Assembly: GCA_030762175.1 (NCBI GenBank)
Contig: CM060843.1
Location: forward strand, 24,131,501 to 24,195,500
Length of the DNA: 64,000 bases
Direction of reading: 5' to 3'
DNA from: Metallyticus violacea
Lineage: Eukaryota; Arthropoda; Insecta; Mantodea; Metallyticidae
A program made the translations under genes and the position numbers. The notes below the pieces were generated by a model. The model was given only the letters and a program-made list of their open reading frames with translations, made no database searches and was not told the origin of the DNA. This document shows positions 45,978 to 57,289 of this stretch, in pieces. Numbering within the stretch: position 1 is the stretch's first letter; every line of letters begins with the position of its first letter.

Positions 45978-46878
45978 CCCTGAAAAGGGTACTGTAGAAT
46001 TCTAATGTAGAAAATAATGAAGCAATGCCAATTTATTTTTACCAAAGCTTTTATGCGTGATGTGTCTTGTTCAGAATTGGAACAGATTCACAGAACAGAC
46101 GAATGTGTTTAAAGAAACTATGACTTAAATGTGAATATCTTTAAATATATTATATATATTTCCCGTGATAAAAAAAGAGGATGATGTGATTACAAGTGTT
46201 TTCGATAATGGATAATTTATGCAATAATATCTATTTTTAGAACATTTCTTTAATACTATGAGTTGGCGTATTTGTGCTTTTGCTCCAAACATTTCTCATT
46301 TTGTTTTAATCGAAATTGTGCATTGGTTTTTATGGAAGAAGCTGTCATTTCCTTTATGCTACAAAAGGAAAAAGCAATTTGGTTCCTGTCTACATTATTA
46401 ATAAAAACATTTGAGTTGAGGTGAGAATAGGGAGGAAATCAAATGCGTTTCTTTTGTTGCCTACCTGAAGAGAGAATTTTAATGAGGATAAGAAGAATTA
46501 ATAAATAGTATTTGCATATGAATCGCACTTTCTTTTCCTTCAAACGAATGACACACTTCAAATGATTTTAAATTGTTTATCACATTTATCTACAGAATTT
46601 AAAAACGTTGGGTTTCTTGGAGTTTCATTTTCTATCATGCTCTCCAAGTGGAAGCCGAAATTATCGCAAAATTTAGGGCACGATAATTTATGATTTGGTT
46701 TACTTCTTCTTTACATTATCCTTATCGTCTGTAAGCTTCGCCTGTGTGACTCGCAATGCATGCGCATATTTTGCTAACACAGCACAGTCAACAGCTATTT
46801 CAAGCAGCAGCGTGAATGTTCATATTTATTTATAGGAACAAGTTCAGAGTCCGTCATTGCGTTATTATCACCAGCAAA

Positions 46879-47150
46879 CCGCCACGAGTGACTGAGGTCG
46901 TTAAGGCGCGAACTCGTGAGCGGGAGGTCTGGGATTCGAATCCCACCAGCACCGTCTTCCCTGAGTGAGGTTTTTTACCGGGTTTTCCTCAGTCCTCATA
47001 ACTGGTAAATGCCGGGGAGATCTCCTAAACTTAGGCCTGGAACGCTTCCTTCCTTAAAAATAAATCCCTTCCCAATATATTCATCTCATCTATCAACAGT
47101 GTCCACCGCCTGTGGTGCCTCAGAAGTAAAAACGGGCGTTAAACACTACT

Positions 47151-47187
<37 letters not shown>
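46879..47187 (+). mobile_element. SINE-A, full length with long A-tail
   Basis: The head CCGCCACGAGTGACTGAGGT contains a Leu/Ser-type A-box (TGACTGAGGTCGTTAAGGCG), with B-box GGGATTCGAATCCC and a body through GGGCGTTAAACACTACTC, then ~37 A. It is flanked by ATCACCAGCAAA (46867-46878) and ATCACCACCAAA (47188-47199). This is the best copy for defining the 5' end of the family. Confidence 0.96.
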
Positions 47188-48804
47188 ATCACCACCAAAT
47201 ATTTAATATGAGAAATTGAAATAGTCATTTATTTATAAAACCACACACGTTTGCTATCAAGTTACGCCTACCGAAGGCACACACAAACCGAACATAATTA
47301 AATGCAAGAATTTCTCCTGTGAGCATTGAACATTGTAGGGTGAACGAGCAAGCATAATTAGCAACACCTTTAAAGTCCTTTAGTATTTTAAAACAAAGTT
47401 TACAAAAATAAGCAGTCACCGATAATCCGTTGTCTTAACAACTGTTCATACATAATGGATGTTATACAAGGGTACAACCATTTTAAATGAAATGAATTCA
47501 TGGATTTCTTTTAAAATTTTGAATATATTAACTGTTAATATTTTAATTGTTTTCTTGTGAAAACAAAACTTTTTAGTATCGTTATATGTGAATTATGGTA
47601 TCATATAACATTCTAAATTACATATTGCTCTTTTGTCTCATTCTTTGAAATATAATTTTTCCTGTAACCTATGCAACACTTCACTTATTTCCCAGAAGGG
47701 TACATTACTACTGCAACAAAAGAATTTGTTGATCAGTTAGATTAATCCTTGTATTATAAATATTTTCTTAAAATAATACTTTTTGTATTCTAGAACTATA
47801 AATAGTGTTTATTGTTGGACAAAATCATTAATAAAATGCCACATCATGCTACTAATTGCATACAATTACTTATTAACAATTACATCATTAAATTGTTTTC
47901 ATTGCTAAAATACTGTCAGCTGAATATCAGGTTACTGTAATATTAAGGAGACAATTTGTGTATTATTTGAAAAAAGAATCAATCATGTATCACTATTGTA
48001 GAGTACCTACATAGTTACAGCAAAATTAATAAAAATTAGTAAAAATGATCAAAGACCTACTTGTGAATGTGACAATGTGAAAGTGCAATTTGACATTTTT
48101 GACGTAGAAATGTCAGGAAATTCAGATTTCTACAGATCTGAAACTATATTACAGCGTGACGATTCACTTATTTCCTCACATTTACGATACAATACAACAA
48201 GAAAGTAAGTACAAATAAATTAGTGAAATTTGACCTGTTCTGAAATATATACCAACACTAAAGTTTCTGATATATCTCTTAATACTTTTACTCTTTATCC
48301 AGTGAATGAATCTGCCACATTCTTTTTGATAAGTATGATACGATTTTATTGATATGAATAACCAATCATCCTTTTCAACTTGGGCTAAACTTTCTTGCTG
48401 TAAATCAATCTTCGCTAACTACAATACAATAGACAATGAACAAATAATCTCCATCGATACATTGATGTCATTAAGTATAATAAAAAGACATTGACTTCAA
48501 AGTAATTCTTTAGAAAATTGACATTAATATTACTTTTATTTCTTCAATATTGTTTTACAAATCTGGAATACAAAAGATTAGCTTTGGAAACACTTAATAA
48601 TGTTATATAATTATTATATTCATAATGATAACGAAACTCACTTCACGGATTTTTTAAATATTTACTCATGTAATAAACATCACTATATATTAAATATTAA
48701 TACAATATTAATAATTAAAGATATAAGAGTGACATTAAGTTTTAATTGATAACTAAACCTTTTAAACAAGGAAAAAAGCTAATCTTTTTAGCCATGAAAT
48801 TCTT

Positions 48805-48842
48805 TAAAAAAAAAAAAAAAATAAAAAAAAAAAAAAAAAAAT
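48805..48842. repeat. A-rich tract
   Basis: Two A runs of ~16 and ~18 nt separated by a single T. Confidence 0.9.
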
Positions 48843-49029
48843 AAAACTTCTAATCCTTTTATGCACCACCCTAAATTGAGAGAAGAAGATTGCAATCATA
48901 TGTTTTTGCATACATTATTTAGTTCGTTAATAGCTCTATAGTTCGCTTCATTCCGTCGCACAAAAATAGTCAAGTCACCCGTTCTCTTTCATACAACAAA
49001 GAACTCTCTTTTTTTTAAGGGGATATATA

Positions 49030-49195
49030 TATTATATTAAAGAAAAATAAAAATAAAGTAACACTATTAACAATGTAACAAATTGACAGAAATAATAAAA
49101 GTAGATAAGGATAAAACACTAAGAAAAAGTCACACTTGAGATCGCTATATTTCGGACTCGTGGAGTCCTTCTATGGCAAGAAGACAAGTAACGGT
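49030..49195 (+). mobile_element. Foldback element FB, copy 3 (left arm only)
   Basis: A clean left arm: TAACACTATTAACAATGTAA, AAAAGTAGATAAGGATAAAA, AAAAGTCACACTTGAGATCG, CTATATTTCGGACTCGTGGA, GTCCTTCTATGGCAAGAAGA. It contains the mini-hairpin GGACTCGTGGAGTCC. The right arm is absent. Confidence 0.85.
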
Positions 49196-49268
49196 GACAA
49201 AAGTAAATATTGAGTATCTAAGGTAACGTTATGCATGGAAACAGATGAAACTAGAAATGAGTGTGTGC

Positions 49269-49282
49269 GGGGGGGGGGGGGG
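49269..49282. repeat. G14 homopolymer
   Basis: A run of 14 G on the plus strand. Confidence 0.9.
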
Positions 49283-49716
49283 TATTAATACGTAAGATTT
49301 AAACCAAGTGACAATCATTGGCACAATTTGAATAAACTGTACCCGGCAGCCATTTGCGTCCAGTATTGCTTCGTAAACGACCTCAGGCCATTGAGCAGAG
49401 ACCTATTGTGTTTCATGATGACATTCTCTTTCAATAAGAAATTGACATCCAAAGAATTTTAGATGTGGAGCGATATCCAGCAACTCTGCTGCAGGTGGAG
49501 TCTGCCGTCTTTCATGCATTTGACAACGGAATATTGACATGGTAGGGACTGTATTTAAAACATGTCATGTCAAAAGTAACCTAAATAAATTTAGTGTGAA
49601 ACAATAACTATGTTGCCATTACTTTTTGAATTCCCTGATATAAAATAAACCAGAATTAAAATACAGTTCTGCAGATTATATAACTGCACAGCCGCGCCTG
49701 TTGTCCCATACTCACA

Positions 49717-49717
<1 letters not shown>

Positions 49718-49761
<44 letters not shown>
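49718..49761. repeat. (CA)n microsatellite
   Basis: About 20 CA units with an early ACAA interruption. Confidence 0.95.
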
Positions 49762-49765
<4 letters not shown>

Positions 49766-50190
49766 CGGCCACTTTATTATTAAATTCAGATATATGTCTT
49801 TTAACCACCGTTACAGTTATGTGCTTATTTGCAGACATTTGAAACTTGAAATATGAGTTTAGCAGGTTTAGTAATATGCTTATTATCTTAAAAACCACAG
49901 TTAGTACGCAATCCTAGCCACTTCAAATAAAACTTATCATCAACGATATCAAACTGGTTTGTGCATTGCACAAGGATCTTGTAAGCAGTATACAATGAAT
50001 ACTGTAAAATGTAACTATTCAAAATTACTCGTTAATATACGTATTAAGGACAACTTAAAGTTTATAAATTCTAAGCTATTATGATTGTATTTATGTCAAA
50101 TGAGAACGTAATACAAAACACAGTGAACGAGGAAAATAAACAACCAAAAATCAGCGTAGACATATTGATAACTTTAATAAAATCCCTTAC

Positions 50191-50290
50191 CTAAACGTCC
50201 TAGTACGCGGCACTCTTTTATTTGAAAACCTTTCTCCAACGATGTCTTTTTCGATGAGTACTTGCCGCGGCAGTCCCGTTTTCATGTGTG
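50191..50290 (-). other. Candidate non-coding first exon with consensus donor
   Basis: The minus strand has a GC-richer stretch (ACTGCCGCGGCAAGTACTC, AGAGTGCCGCGTACTAGGAC) ending TTTAG|GTAAGG at 50191/50190. If spliced to the acceptor at 41995 it would supply 5' UTR, because any frame through it stops at the TAA in CTAAGC. Only the donor match and base composition support this. Confidence 0.22.
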
Positions 50291-50879
50291 GAGCACCGTT
50301 TCAAAAAGTAATTTGTTCATCCGTGAGCAAAATTCTGTTTGGTGCGATTTCTTACTATTAGTAAAGCCTTGCATAATACTACAATGTCCTTTCTCTTTAA
50401 AACCACGCCCTTCTATGTAAAATACAGACCTCAAATTGCATACTCGGTGCAGAATGCATTTAGTCCATTCAGTGTGTCGGAACAAAATGCAGTCCGTCCA
50501 AGAAATTATGCTTTCCGCGCTCTTTTCGTATAATGTACACAAAAGTTAAAGGATTCAACAATATAAAATGCACTTTCTCTTATTCAATATGAGAAAAGCC
50601 TCTGGTCTGTTAAGACGTGTGTTTAAGAGGATGGAAGGTGGCTTGTTAGATAGAAATCTAAAGCATCCAGGAAGAGGAATAAACGCAAGGAAGATTGTGG
50701 GGCCAAGTATGGTTATTATTTTATTTAATTTATTATTTATTTAAAACACCATACAATATAAATAGTATTGTTATTATTAATGTACACTGATGAAACAACT
50801 GCAGCTTAGTATGTTTTGAATGTTTCGCTTTTTAACATAATTTTTTTTTGTTTCTAGATATCACGACAAGGATATAAAT

Positions 50880-51760
50880 TTAATGGATTTTGAGACACAC
50901 TGTCAAAACAGGCATGGAATTTTCAAGTGTGGCAGTATCCCAGCTTATGGTCTACTTCAGGCAAAAAGTCTATGCTCATCCGAACAAAGTGACAAGATCA
51001 AATTTTTTCTTAATGACTGTTTCGACACCTAAAATACGAAGCCCACGGCAAGATGCTGACAATGAAAGAAGACCACATTCTGTTGTTATTAGTTACCATG
51101 TATGTACAGTACATTTGTATGTGTGGTGTTTTAAGCTTATTGTTGTTTATTGATGACTGAACTAGCGCATTATATTAATTTAAATGTTTAATATCACGCA
51201 TTTTATCATAATATACTTTATTCCTCATCAGACAAGGAGTGTACAAAAGGTCTCCTCTGACTACAGTTTGGCTTTTCTCTGAAGTCCCCTTAGATAACTT
51301 TTATTGTTATTATTATCCTTTCAATTTCCGATAAGAGCTCATGGTAAAGGAGTCCCAATATGTACAAAGATGTTTGGTGCTGCCTACGGTGTCACGCAGC
51401 AACGGCTCAATACTGCAGCGACCACGATAAAAGCAGGGACTCCCATTGCTGAACGAAGAGGAGGTGACCACAAGAGTAAGCTTTTTGATGAGAAGAAAAC
51501 TCTCTAGTTAGGTTCCTATCAAATTTGGAAGCACGAGAAAGTTATTACTTGCGCCAATTATATGTACCTACCTACCTTCAAAATTCTGCTGTACATAACA
51601 GAATTCCAGATCACCTCAAAGTAGAAAAGTGTTTTTTTTTTTTTTTCAGAATATTTTTTCTAACAATTTCAATCTGGGATTTGGCTCTCCAACAACATAT
51701 GCTTGTAGCTATTGTACACGATTATCCATGTATTGGGTAAATATTAGTCTGTTCGGGATT
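50880..51760 (+). pseudogene. Degenerate multicopy insect ORF ('ERRGGD/RGKH' family)
   Basis: Plus-strand islands in order read: IRSPRQDADNERRPHSVVIS (about 51025-51085); VPICTKMFGAAYGVTQQRLN then TPIAERRGGDHKSKLFDEKK (51354-51505); LEARESYYLRQLYVPTYLQ (about 51522-51580); and NLGFGSPTTYACSYCTRL in a shifted frame (about 51670-51725). They correspond to a widespread repetitive insect ORF with the order VCKKxFLxxxxIxxxRV ... G...RGGxxK ... ESHYxRxxSxxxYL ... FxxxFGxPxxDxCxxCxxL. Such ORFs are presumably transposon-borne, and no function is established to my knowledge. Frame changes and stops make this copy dead. Confidence 0.62.
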
Positions 51761-52150
51761 TTAAGTATTTATCTCATGTGCTAAAAAGTTAGATGTCATT
51801 AGGGACATGAATAGAATCATGTTAAAGAAATCAGAAAAGACAGGAACGGCTAATGTTGCTGTAAAAATGGATTCTAATTATAGATTAAATGATCCTTCTA
51901 AAATTCCAATAAGTTTTGAAAAAGAGACATCCAGAGCAGAATATTTGTAATGTAGATACTATGACATTGGTACTCAAGATTAAAACTCTAAAAGGAATGA
52001 TGTAGACAAGTTACTGAAGCAGAGATTTGGTGACAATTAGAGATACGTAGACTCAATGAATTTATATCTTGGTGTCGTTGATAGACGGCACAAGACACTG
52101 ATATAGATAATGACTAGATTGTTGATGATTGCGTTATATGTAATTGTCTT

Positions 52151-52193
52151 GAAGAAGAAGAAGAAGAAGAAGAAGAAGAAGAAGAAGAAGAAG
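52151..52193. repeat. (GAA)n microsatellite
   Basis: 14 perfect GAA units. Confidence 0.97.
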
Positions 52194-53199
52194 GATTTGG
52201 GATGTTGTAGGTTAACTGCCTTCTTAAGATACCTTCTTAAGATAAGGTGATTAAATAAAAAATGTACATTTAAAAGTATGTGTGTTGTCTCAAATATTAG
52301 TAAGTCCTTATGTTCAATGCAAACAGCAAATTGTCCAAGTGTTTTTTTCGGAATTGCACCCGAACATTATAACAATTGATTGGTTTTTTTAACCTTATAG
52401 CCTTATAAGGGCTTTATCTCGAAAGTTACAATTTTTTTATTTTTGGTTATCCGTTTTAGTTTAGTTGCTGTGCATTTTTTCTGATTCTTGAAAAGTTCAT
52501 ATTTCCGGACAAACTGTTTTTTGAAAGGATGCTCTTCATATGCCTCATCATAAATTAGAAACAATTTAAAGTTGATAGAATTTATAAACTGTATTCGCTT
52601 ACAATTGATTTTTTCCTCGTTGATTAAAGAAACAGTTAAAATTATCTTAGATACTCAATATATTTTATTCCAAACGTTGCAGATAGGCCTATTCTACTCT
52701 GAGTATGGTCAAAGATGGTAAATTTTATAAATTTGGTATTAAAAAACTTAGCACGCTGTAGCATTTTGAGCTTACATTCTTTGGTAGCACTTACTATAAC
52801 ATAAAACAGTATATGAATAATAAATTATTTATTTATGCCCTCTATTCTTAATTTTAATATTATCTGAAAGTATGCCTTTAAATTCATGTCCACAGGAGAT
52901 CCTACTGTTCGATATTTTTCTAAATTTGTTAAAATTCTGACCAAAACTCTTCAAACGTCATAATCTTGGTGTAAATAACTTATTACTTCAACATGTGATA
53001 ATATTTGCCGATCAAGGTTGTCAATCTCCCACTGCACCAATTTTCGTGCTACCAACAAAAAGTACATTGTGGACGACAGTGTTATAAAGAACACATCCCG
53101 TTGTCTCTACTCCAAATAAAATTAGTTTTGATTGAGATTTTTCATAAAGGCTCTGGATTGGGACAGAGCTCCTACCATTGCCTTTAGAAATGTTGCTTA

Positions 53200-53620
53200 A
53201 TATAACAAATGCGAAGCTCGAAGAAGATGTATTCATCACCCCAGAAATTAGCAAAGTCCTGAATAGTCATTTCATTATTTTTATGAAGTTTTGCATGAAA
53301 GAAAACATACTTGCCAATTTGCTACGAAACTAGAAAACAGTGACTTATAAGGAAACTATGGGGAACAATTGGAGCATTTTCAAAACATGGGTGATACATG
53401 TCTGTCAAATAGCACCACTTGCATTCCCATTTGGAATTCTTTCCAAAGTCTCTCGGCGCCGTTAGCGATAACTGATAAACTTGGGGAGAGATTTCATCAA
53501 CAGATCGCTATAATGGAGAAACGTCACCAGAGCAAATGCAATCCCAATATGTTAGACCATCGACAAGAAAACTTCAGAAAAATTCTATATAACATAATTA
53601 CTCCAAAGGAAAATGACTAA
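53200..53620 (+). pseudogene. Degenerate 'GERFHQDI'-family repeat ORF, copy 2
   Basis: FITPEISKVLNS (about 53228) is followed, in the frame of 53369-53620, by ITDKLGERFHQQIAIMEKRH then QSKCNPNMLDH. The family signature [VI]-[ST]-D-x-x-G-E-R-F-H-Q-[DQ]-I-x-x-M-E-x-R-[YH]-Q is almost intact. The middle third is frameshifted. It is the same family as 28500-28870, in the same orientation. Confidence 0.72.
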
Positions 53621-53667
53621 GTGTAATTGCAAACACTCTGCATCAGAAGTAACACCCTTATTGTGTG

Positions 53668-53671
53668 TATA

Positions 53672-53706
<35 letters not shown>

Positions 53707-54062
53707 ATATTTCGTGGAGTCCTTCTATGGCAAGAAGACAAGGGGAGACTCTTGCCATAGAAGGACTCCACGAGTATATATATTGTATACACACAATAAG
53801 GGAAAAAGTCACACTTGAGATCGCTATAATATATATGTATATATATTGTATACACACAATAAGGGAAAAAGTCACACTTGAGATCGCTATATTTCGGACT
53901 CGTGGAGTCCTTCTATGGCAAGAGTCTCCCCTTGTCTTCTTGCCATAGAAGGACTCCACGAAATATAGCGATCTCAAGTGTGACATTTTCTTAGTGTTTT
54001 ATCCTTTTGTACTATTATAATTACTGTTAATTTGTTACATTGTTAACAGTGTTACTTTATTT
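53668..54062. mobile_element. Foldback element FB, copy 4 (rearranged, complete right arm)
   Basis: A (TA)n run leads into alternating inverted segments. GTGGAGTCCTTCTATGGCAA occurs at about 53714 and 53902, and its complement CTTGCCATAGAAGGACTCCA at about 53752 and 53942. A ~53-bp unit (TTGTATACACACAATAAGGG, AAAAAGTCACACTTGAGATC) is directly duplicated at about 53783 and 53846. The right arm is complete: AAATATAGCGATCTCAAGTG ... TTACTGTTAATTTGTTACAT ... GTGTTACTTTATTTTTATT. The whole could form a long cruciform. Confidence 0.82.
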
Positions 54063-54343
54063 TTATTATATGTGTGTGTGAGTGAAAATAGCGTAAATCA
54101 CGCAAACCAGAGTCAACAAAATAGTTCTATGGTTATTTTCTTGTTCAGCATAGCATAATGAACTAAATACAGTTTCTTTCTTTCAAGAACCAGACAAAAA
54201 GTTTTAATTTCTTATTCAGTGAATGCGCTTTTACATAATCTTGAAGCTTCGTCGTCACTGAACTATCTTTAACTGCAATTCTAAGAAAACTTTTTTTCTT
54301 TACTTCAATAAGAGAATGCCAAGATGGATAAATTTTTGCCTTA

Positions 54344-55614
54344 TACGAGGATAGGTTCATAAGTTTTCGATCAAACCATTTTCTAGGTATAATAAAGAAA
54401 AATAAACTATATTTCACTTTTCAATATAGTTACCCTTTATTGTAATTCGTTTTTCAAATTTTTAAATTAACATTTGAATCCCCCCCCACAATGGTCAGAA
54501 GTATTGCCTGCAAAATGGGCATAGACAGCATCCATCACTTCTTCGTCACACTTAAATTTCCTTCCTCGAAGATCCTTCTGGAGTTTTGAGAAGAGAAAAT
54601 AGTCACTGGAAGCTAGATCTGGGCTGTAAGGTGGATGGTCGATATCCTTGAAGTCACATTTCTTCACAGCTTCCTTCGCAACAAGAGGTGCGTGTACAGG
54701 CGCAATGTTGTGAAGAAGGTGCACCACTCAGCCTTCCTCGTCTTTTTTCTTTGATGGAAGCACGTAGTCTGTGCAGCAGGCCGGCATAGTACCTCCCCAT
54801 TTACTGTGGTGTTGCTCTCCTTGAAGTCAATGAAGAGTATTCCTTCACAGTCCCAAAAGAGTATGGTCATGATCTTCTTGGTTGACTGAGTGACCTTGGC
54901 CTTTAAAGGCGATGCTTCGCCAGGTTTACGCCCCTCCTTGATTGTCTTTTGGACAAGGGGTCTAGTACAGGACCATACAATGGTTTGCAGAACTTCTCTC
55001 TCGTTTCCATGGTAGAGCTCCAAAAATGCCTGACAACATATGACTCGTGGCAGTTTTTGCAGTGAGGAAAGAAGTCTAGGCACCCACCTTGCACTAACCT
55101 TATCATGTTTAAATGTTCATGAATATTTCGAAGGACTGCTGTTTTAGAACGGTCCAACCTTGCTGCTATTTCTGTCATTTTGATCCGCCAGTCTTCCACA
55201 ATTTCTCCTTCCACAAGAGCGATGTTTTCAGTGAGCACCTCCAAGGGCGGACCTGCAAGCTCTTCGTTTTCAATGCTTTCTCCGCCCATTCGAAAATGTT
55301 TGGCCCATTCTTTTACGGTAGAATATGAGGAGGATGCTTCCCCATATACACCGTCCAATCGCTGTTTAATTTCATTTGGAGCAAGTCCTTCTTTTGTGAA
55401 GAATTTAATAACAGCTCGAAACTCCATTTTGAACATGTCACAATCTTCTATACATAGCCTTCTTTATGCAATTATATCTGAACAAATGAAAACAGCGGAG
55501 CGGAAGTTACAACTGCAATTATTTACTAAACAGATAAGGAAAGGAACAAATAAAGATTTTTGTGAAGGCGATAATCCTTTCGGCGAGGTCGAAAACTTAT
55601 GGACCTACCTTTGT
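54344..55614 (-). mobile_element. Mariner family A, copy A4
   Basis: Reverse orientation to A1-A3. The left terminus TACGAGGATAGGTTCATAAG pairs with the right GAAAACTTATGGACCTACCT then TTGTA. About 1.27 kb. Confidence 0.93.
54414..55436 (-). pseudogene. Mariner A4 transposase pseudogene
   Basis: This is the best-preserved N-terminal half of the family. It is open from MFKMEFRAVIKFFTKEGLAP at 55436 for ~150 codons, with both helix-turn-helix motifs (SYSTVKEWAKHFRMG; DRSKTAVLRNIHEH). A ~16-bp deletion at about 54978 removes the first catalytic block (TxDET), so KPL runs straight into a WSC/DPL-like sequence. The second block is changed (LLHNIAPVHAPLV: Asp to Asn/Ile region), while the third, LASSDYFLFSKLQKDLRGRK, is intact. 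The open frame across 54903-55436 is deceptive because the deletion shifts frame. Confidence 0.9.
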
Positions 55615-55742
55615 ACTTCTTTGTTCTTGATTTAAGTAACTGATATTGTATATTGTTTAGTTTTTCATTGACCAATAATGAAGTTTGTTTGGAGAATATG
55701 GAAAACGTTTATGCAATGATTTTAGCTGACAAATAAGCCCCT

Positions 55743-56026
55743 ACCGCCACGGATGGCCGAGATCGTTAAGGCGCGAACTCGTGACCGGGAGGTATGGGGT
55801 TCGTATGCCGCCAGGACCGTCCTTCCTGACTGGATTTTTTCCGGGTTTTCCTCAGTCCTCTTAACTGGCAAATGCCGGGGAGGTACCCTAAAAACTTAGG
55901 CTTGGAATGCTTCCTTCCTTAAAAACATCCTTTCCCAATTTATCATTTCATCTCATATATCATCAGTGTCACGGCCTGTGGTGCCACAATAGTAAAAACG
56001 GGCGTTAAACACTATTCAAAAAAAAT
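55743..56026 (+). mobile_element. SINE-A, full length
   Basis: Head ACCGCCACGGATGGCCGAGA to tail GTTAAACACTATTCAAAAAA, flanked by AATAAGCCCCT (55732-55742) and AATAAGCCTCT (56027-56037). Confidence 0.95.
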
Positions 56027-56848
56027 AATAAGCCTCTCTATATCTTACAGCCCTCTTTGGTGGTGTCTTGACATAAACAGCTGATCGTTTATCGCAACTT
56101 CTCAGTCCAACAAACGCTAGAGCTCTCCTATACATTTTTGTTGTAGTAGCGTTATCACTTTCACTAGTTTTCCCCTCTCACTGCATCGTTTTAGCGGTGC
56201 TCCCCATTCTCACGATGGTCTAGGACTGATACTGCTAGCTTTTATTGGAAACTTAAATTTATTCTTTAATCACAGGCTATTTTGCGATTCATTCGTTTGC
56301 CTGCATCTTTTCCCGTGCAGTTGTATATTCTTATCATAATTTACCATTTTTTTCTATTTTTTAACGAAATGTTGCTGATATCTGTATTTTTTTAATTACA
56401 ATTAATTTCTAAGATGATCACGCACATCCGTTCTGCTCACTGTTTTTCTTCCAACCATTCACAGTATATGTAATCCAAACGTGATATTCACTGCACATTA
56501 TCTGCAAATAGAATAAACTGGGTGTTTCATGCTTTTGTCACGCGTTTCACGCAGCTGGATAATCGGCAGTCAGAGCGGTAACTTCCGGTAATATTCTCGC
56601 ATTTGATGCAAGTTCTCTCAATTAAATGAAAATAAACACGGGCCTTAGACAGAAGATGTTAGAAATATCGCTGTGCTACGTCCATATATTTCTGGTATCT
56701 TTTTAGAAAATCGTCAACCGTCTTTCAATTTTCTCGCCTGATATTTTCTCTCAATTCTTCTTGGGGATTTGTTCCACATACTTTATTTTTCAACTTACCG
56801 TAGATACAAATCATATATTGTCAGAATGGCATTCCTTAACTTTCTGTA

Positions 56849-57130
56849 CCGCCACGAATGGCCGAGGTCGTTAAGGCGCGTACTCGTTAGCGGGAGGTCT
56901 GGGGTTCGAATGCCACCAGGACCGTCCTCTCTGACTGAGATTTTTTTGCAGCTTTTCCTCAGTCCTCATAACTGGGCAATGCCGGGGAGGTGCCCTAAAC
57001 TTAGGCTGGAACGCTTCCTTCCTTTAAAAAAAATCCTTTCCCAATTTATCATTTCATCTCCTGTATGGTCAGTGTCCACCGCCTGTGGTGCCTCAGTAGT
57101 AAAAATGGACATTGAACACTACTCAGTTAT
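56849..57130 (+). mobile_element. SINE-A, full length
   Basis: Head CCGCCACGAATGGCCGAGGT, B-box GGGGTTCGAATGCCA and tail ending GAACACTACTCAG. Flanks are CTTTCTGTAC/CTTTCTGCAC. It has no A-tail left. Confidence 0.92.
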
Positions 57131-57289
57131 CTTTCTGCACTTATGGCATTTTCAAAAAAGATAGGATCTATTACTCTAGGTGCATTTACTACGCACCAAA
57201 TATAATTTTTTTCGTCATGCAAGGGGATTTTGTGTAAAAAGACAGACTTTTTTGTACGAGGGTTACCTTTTAAGTTATTACAAACTAAA

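Noticed and set aside
46879..46952. tRNA-Leu/Ser gene
   Set aside because: It is the head of a SINE-A with target-site duplications and an A-tail.
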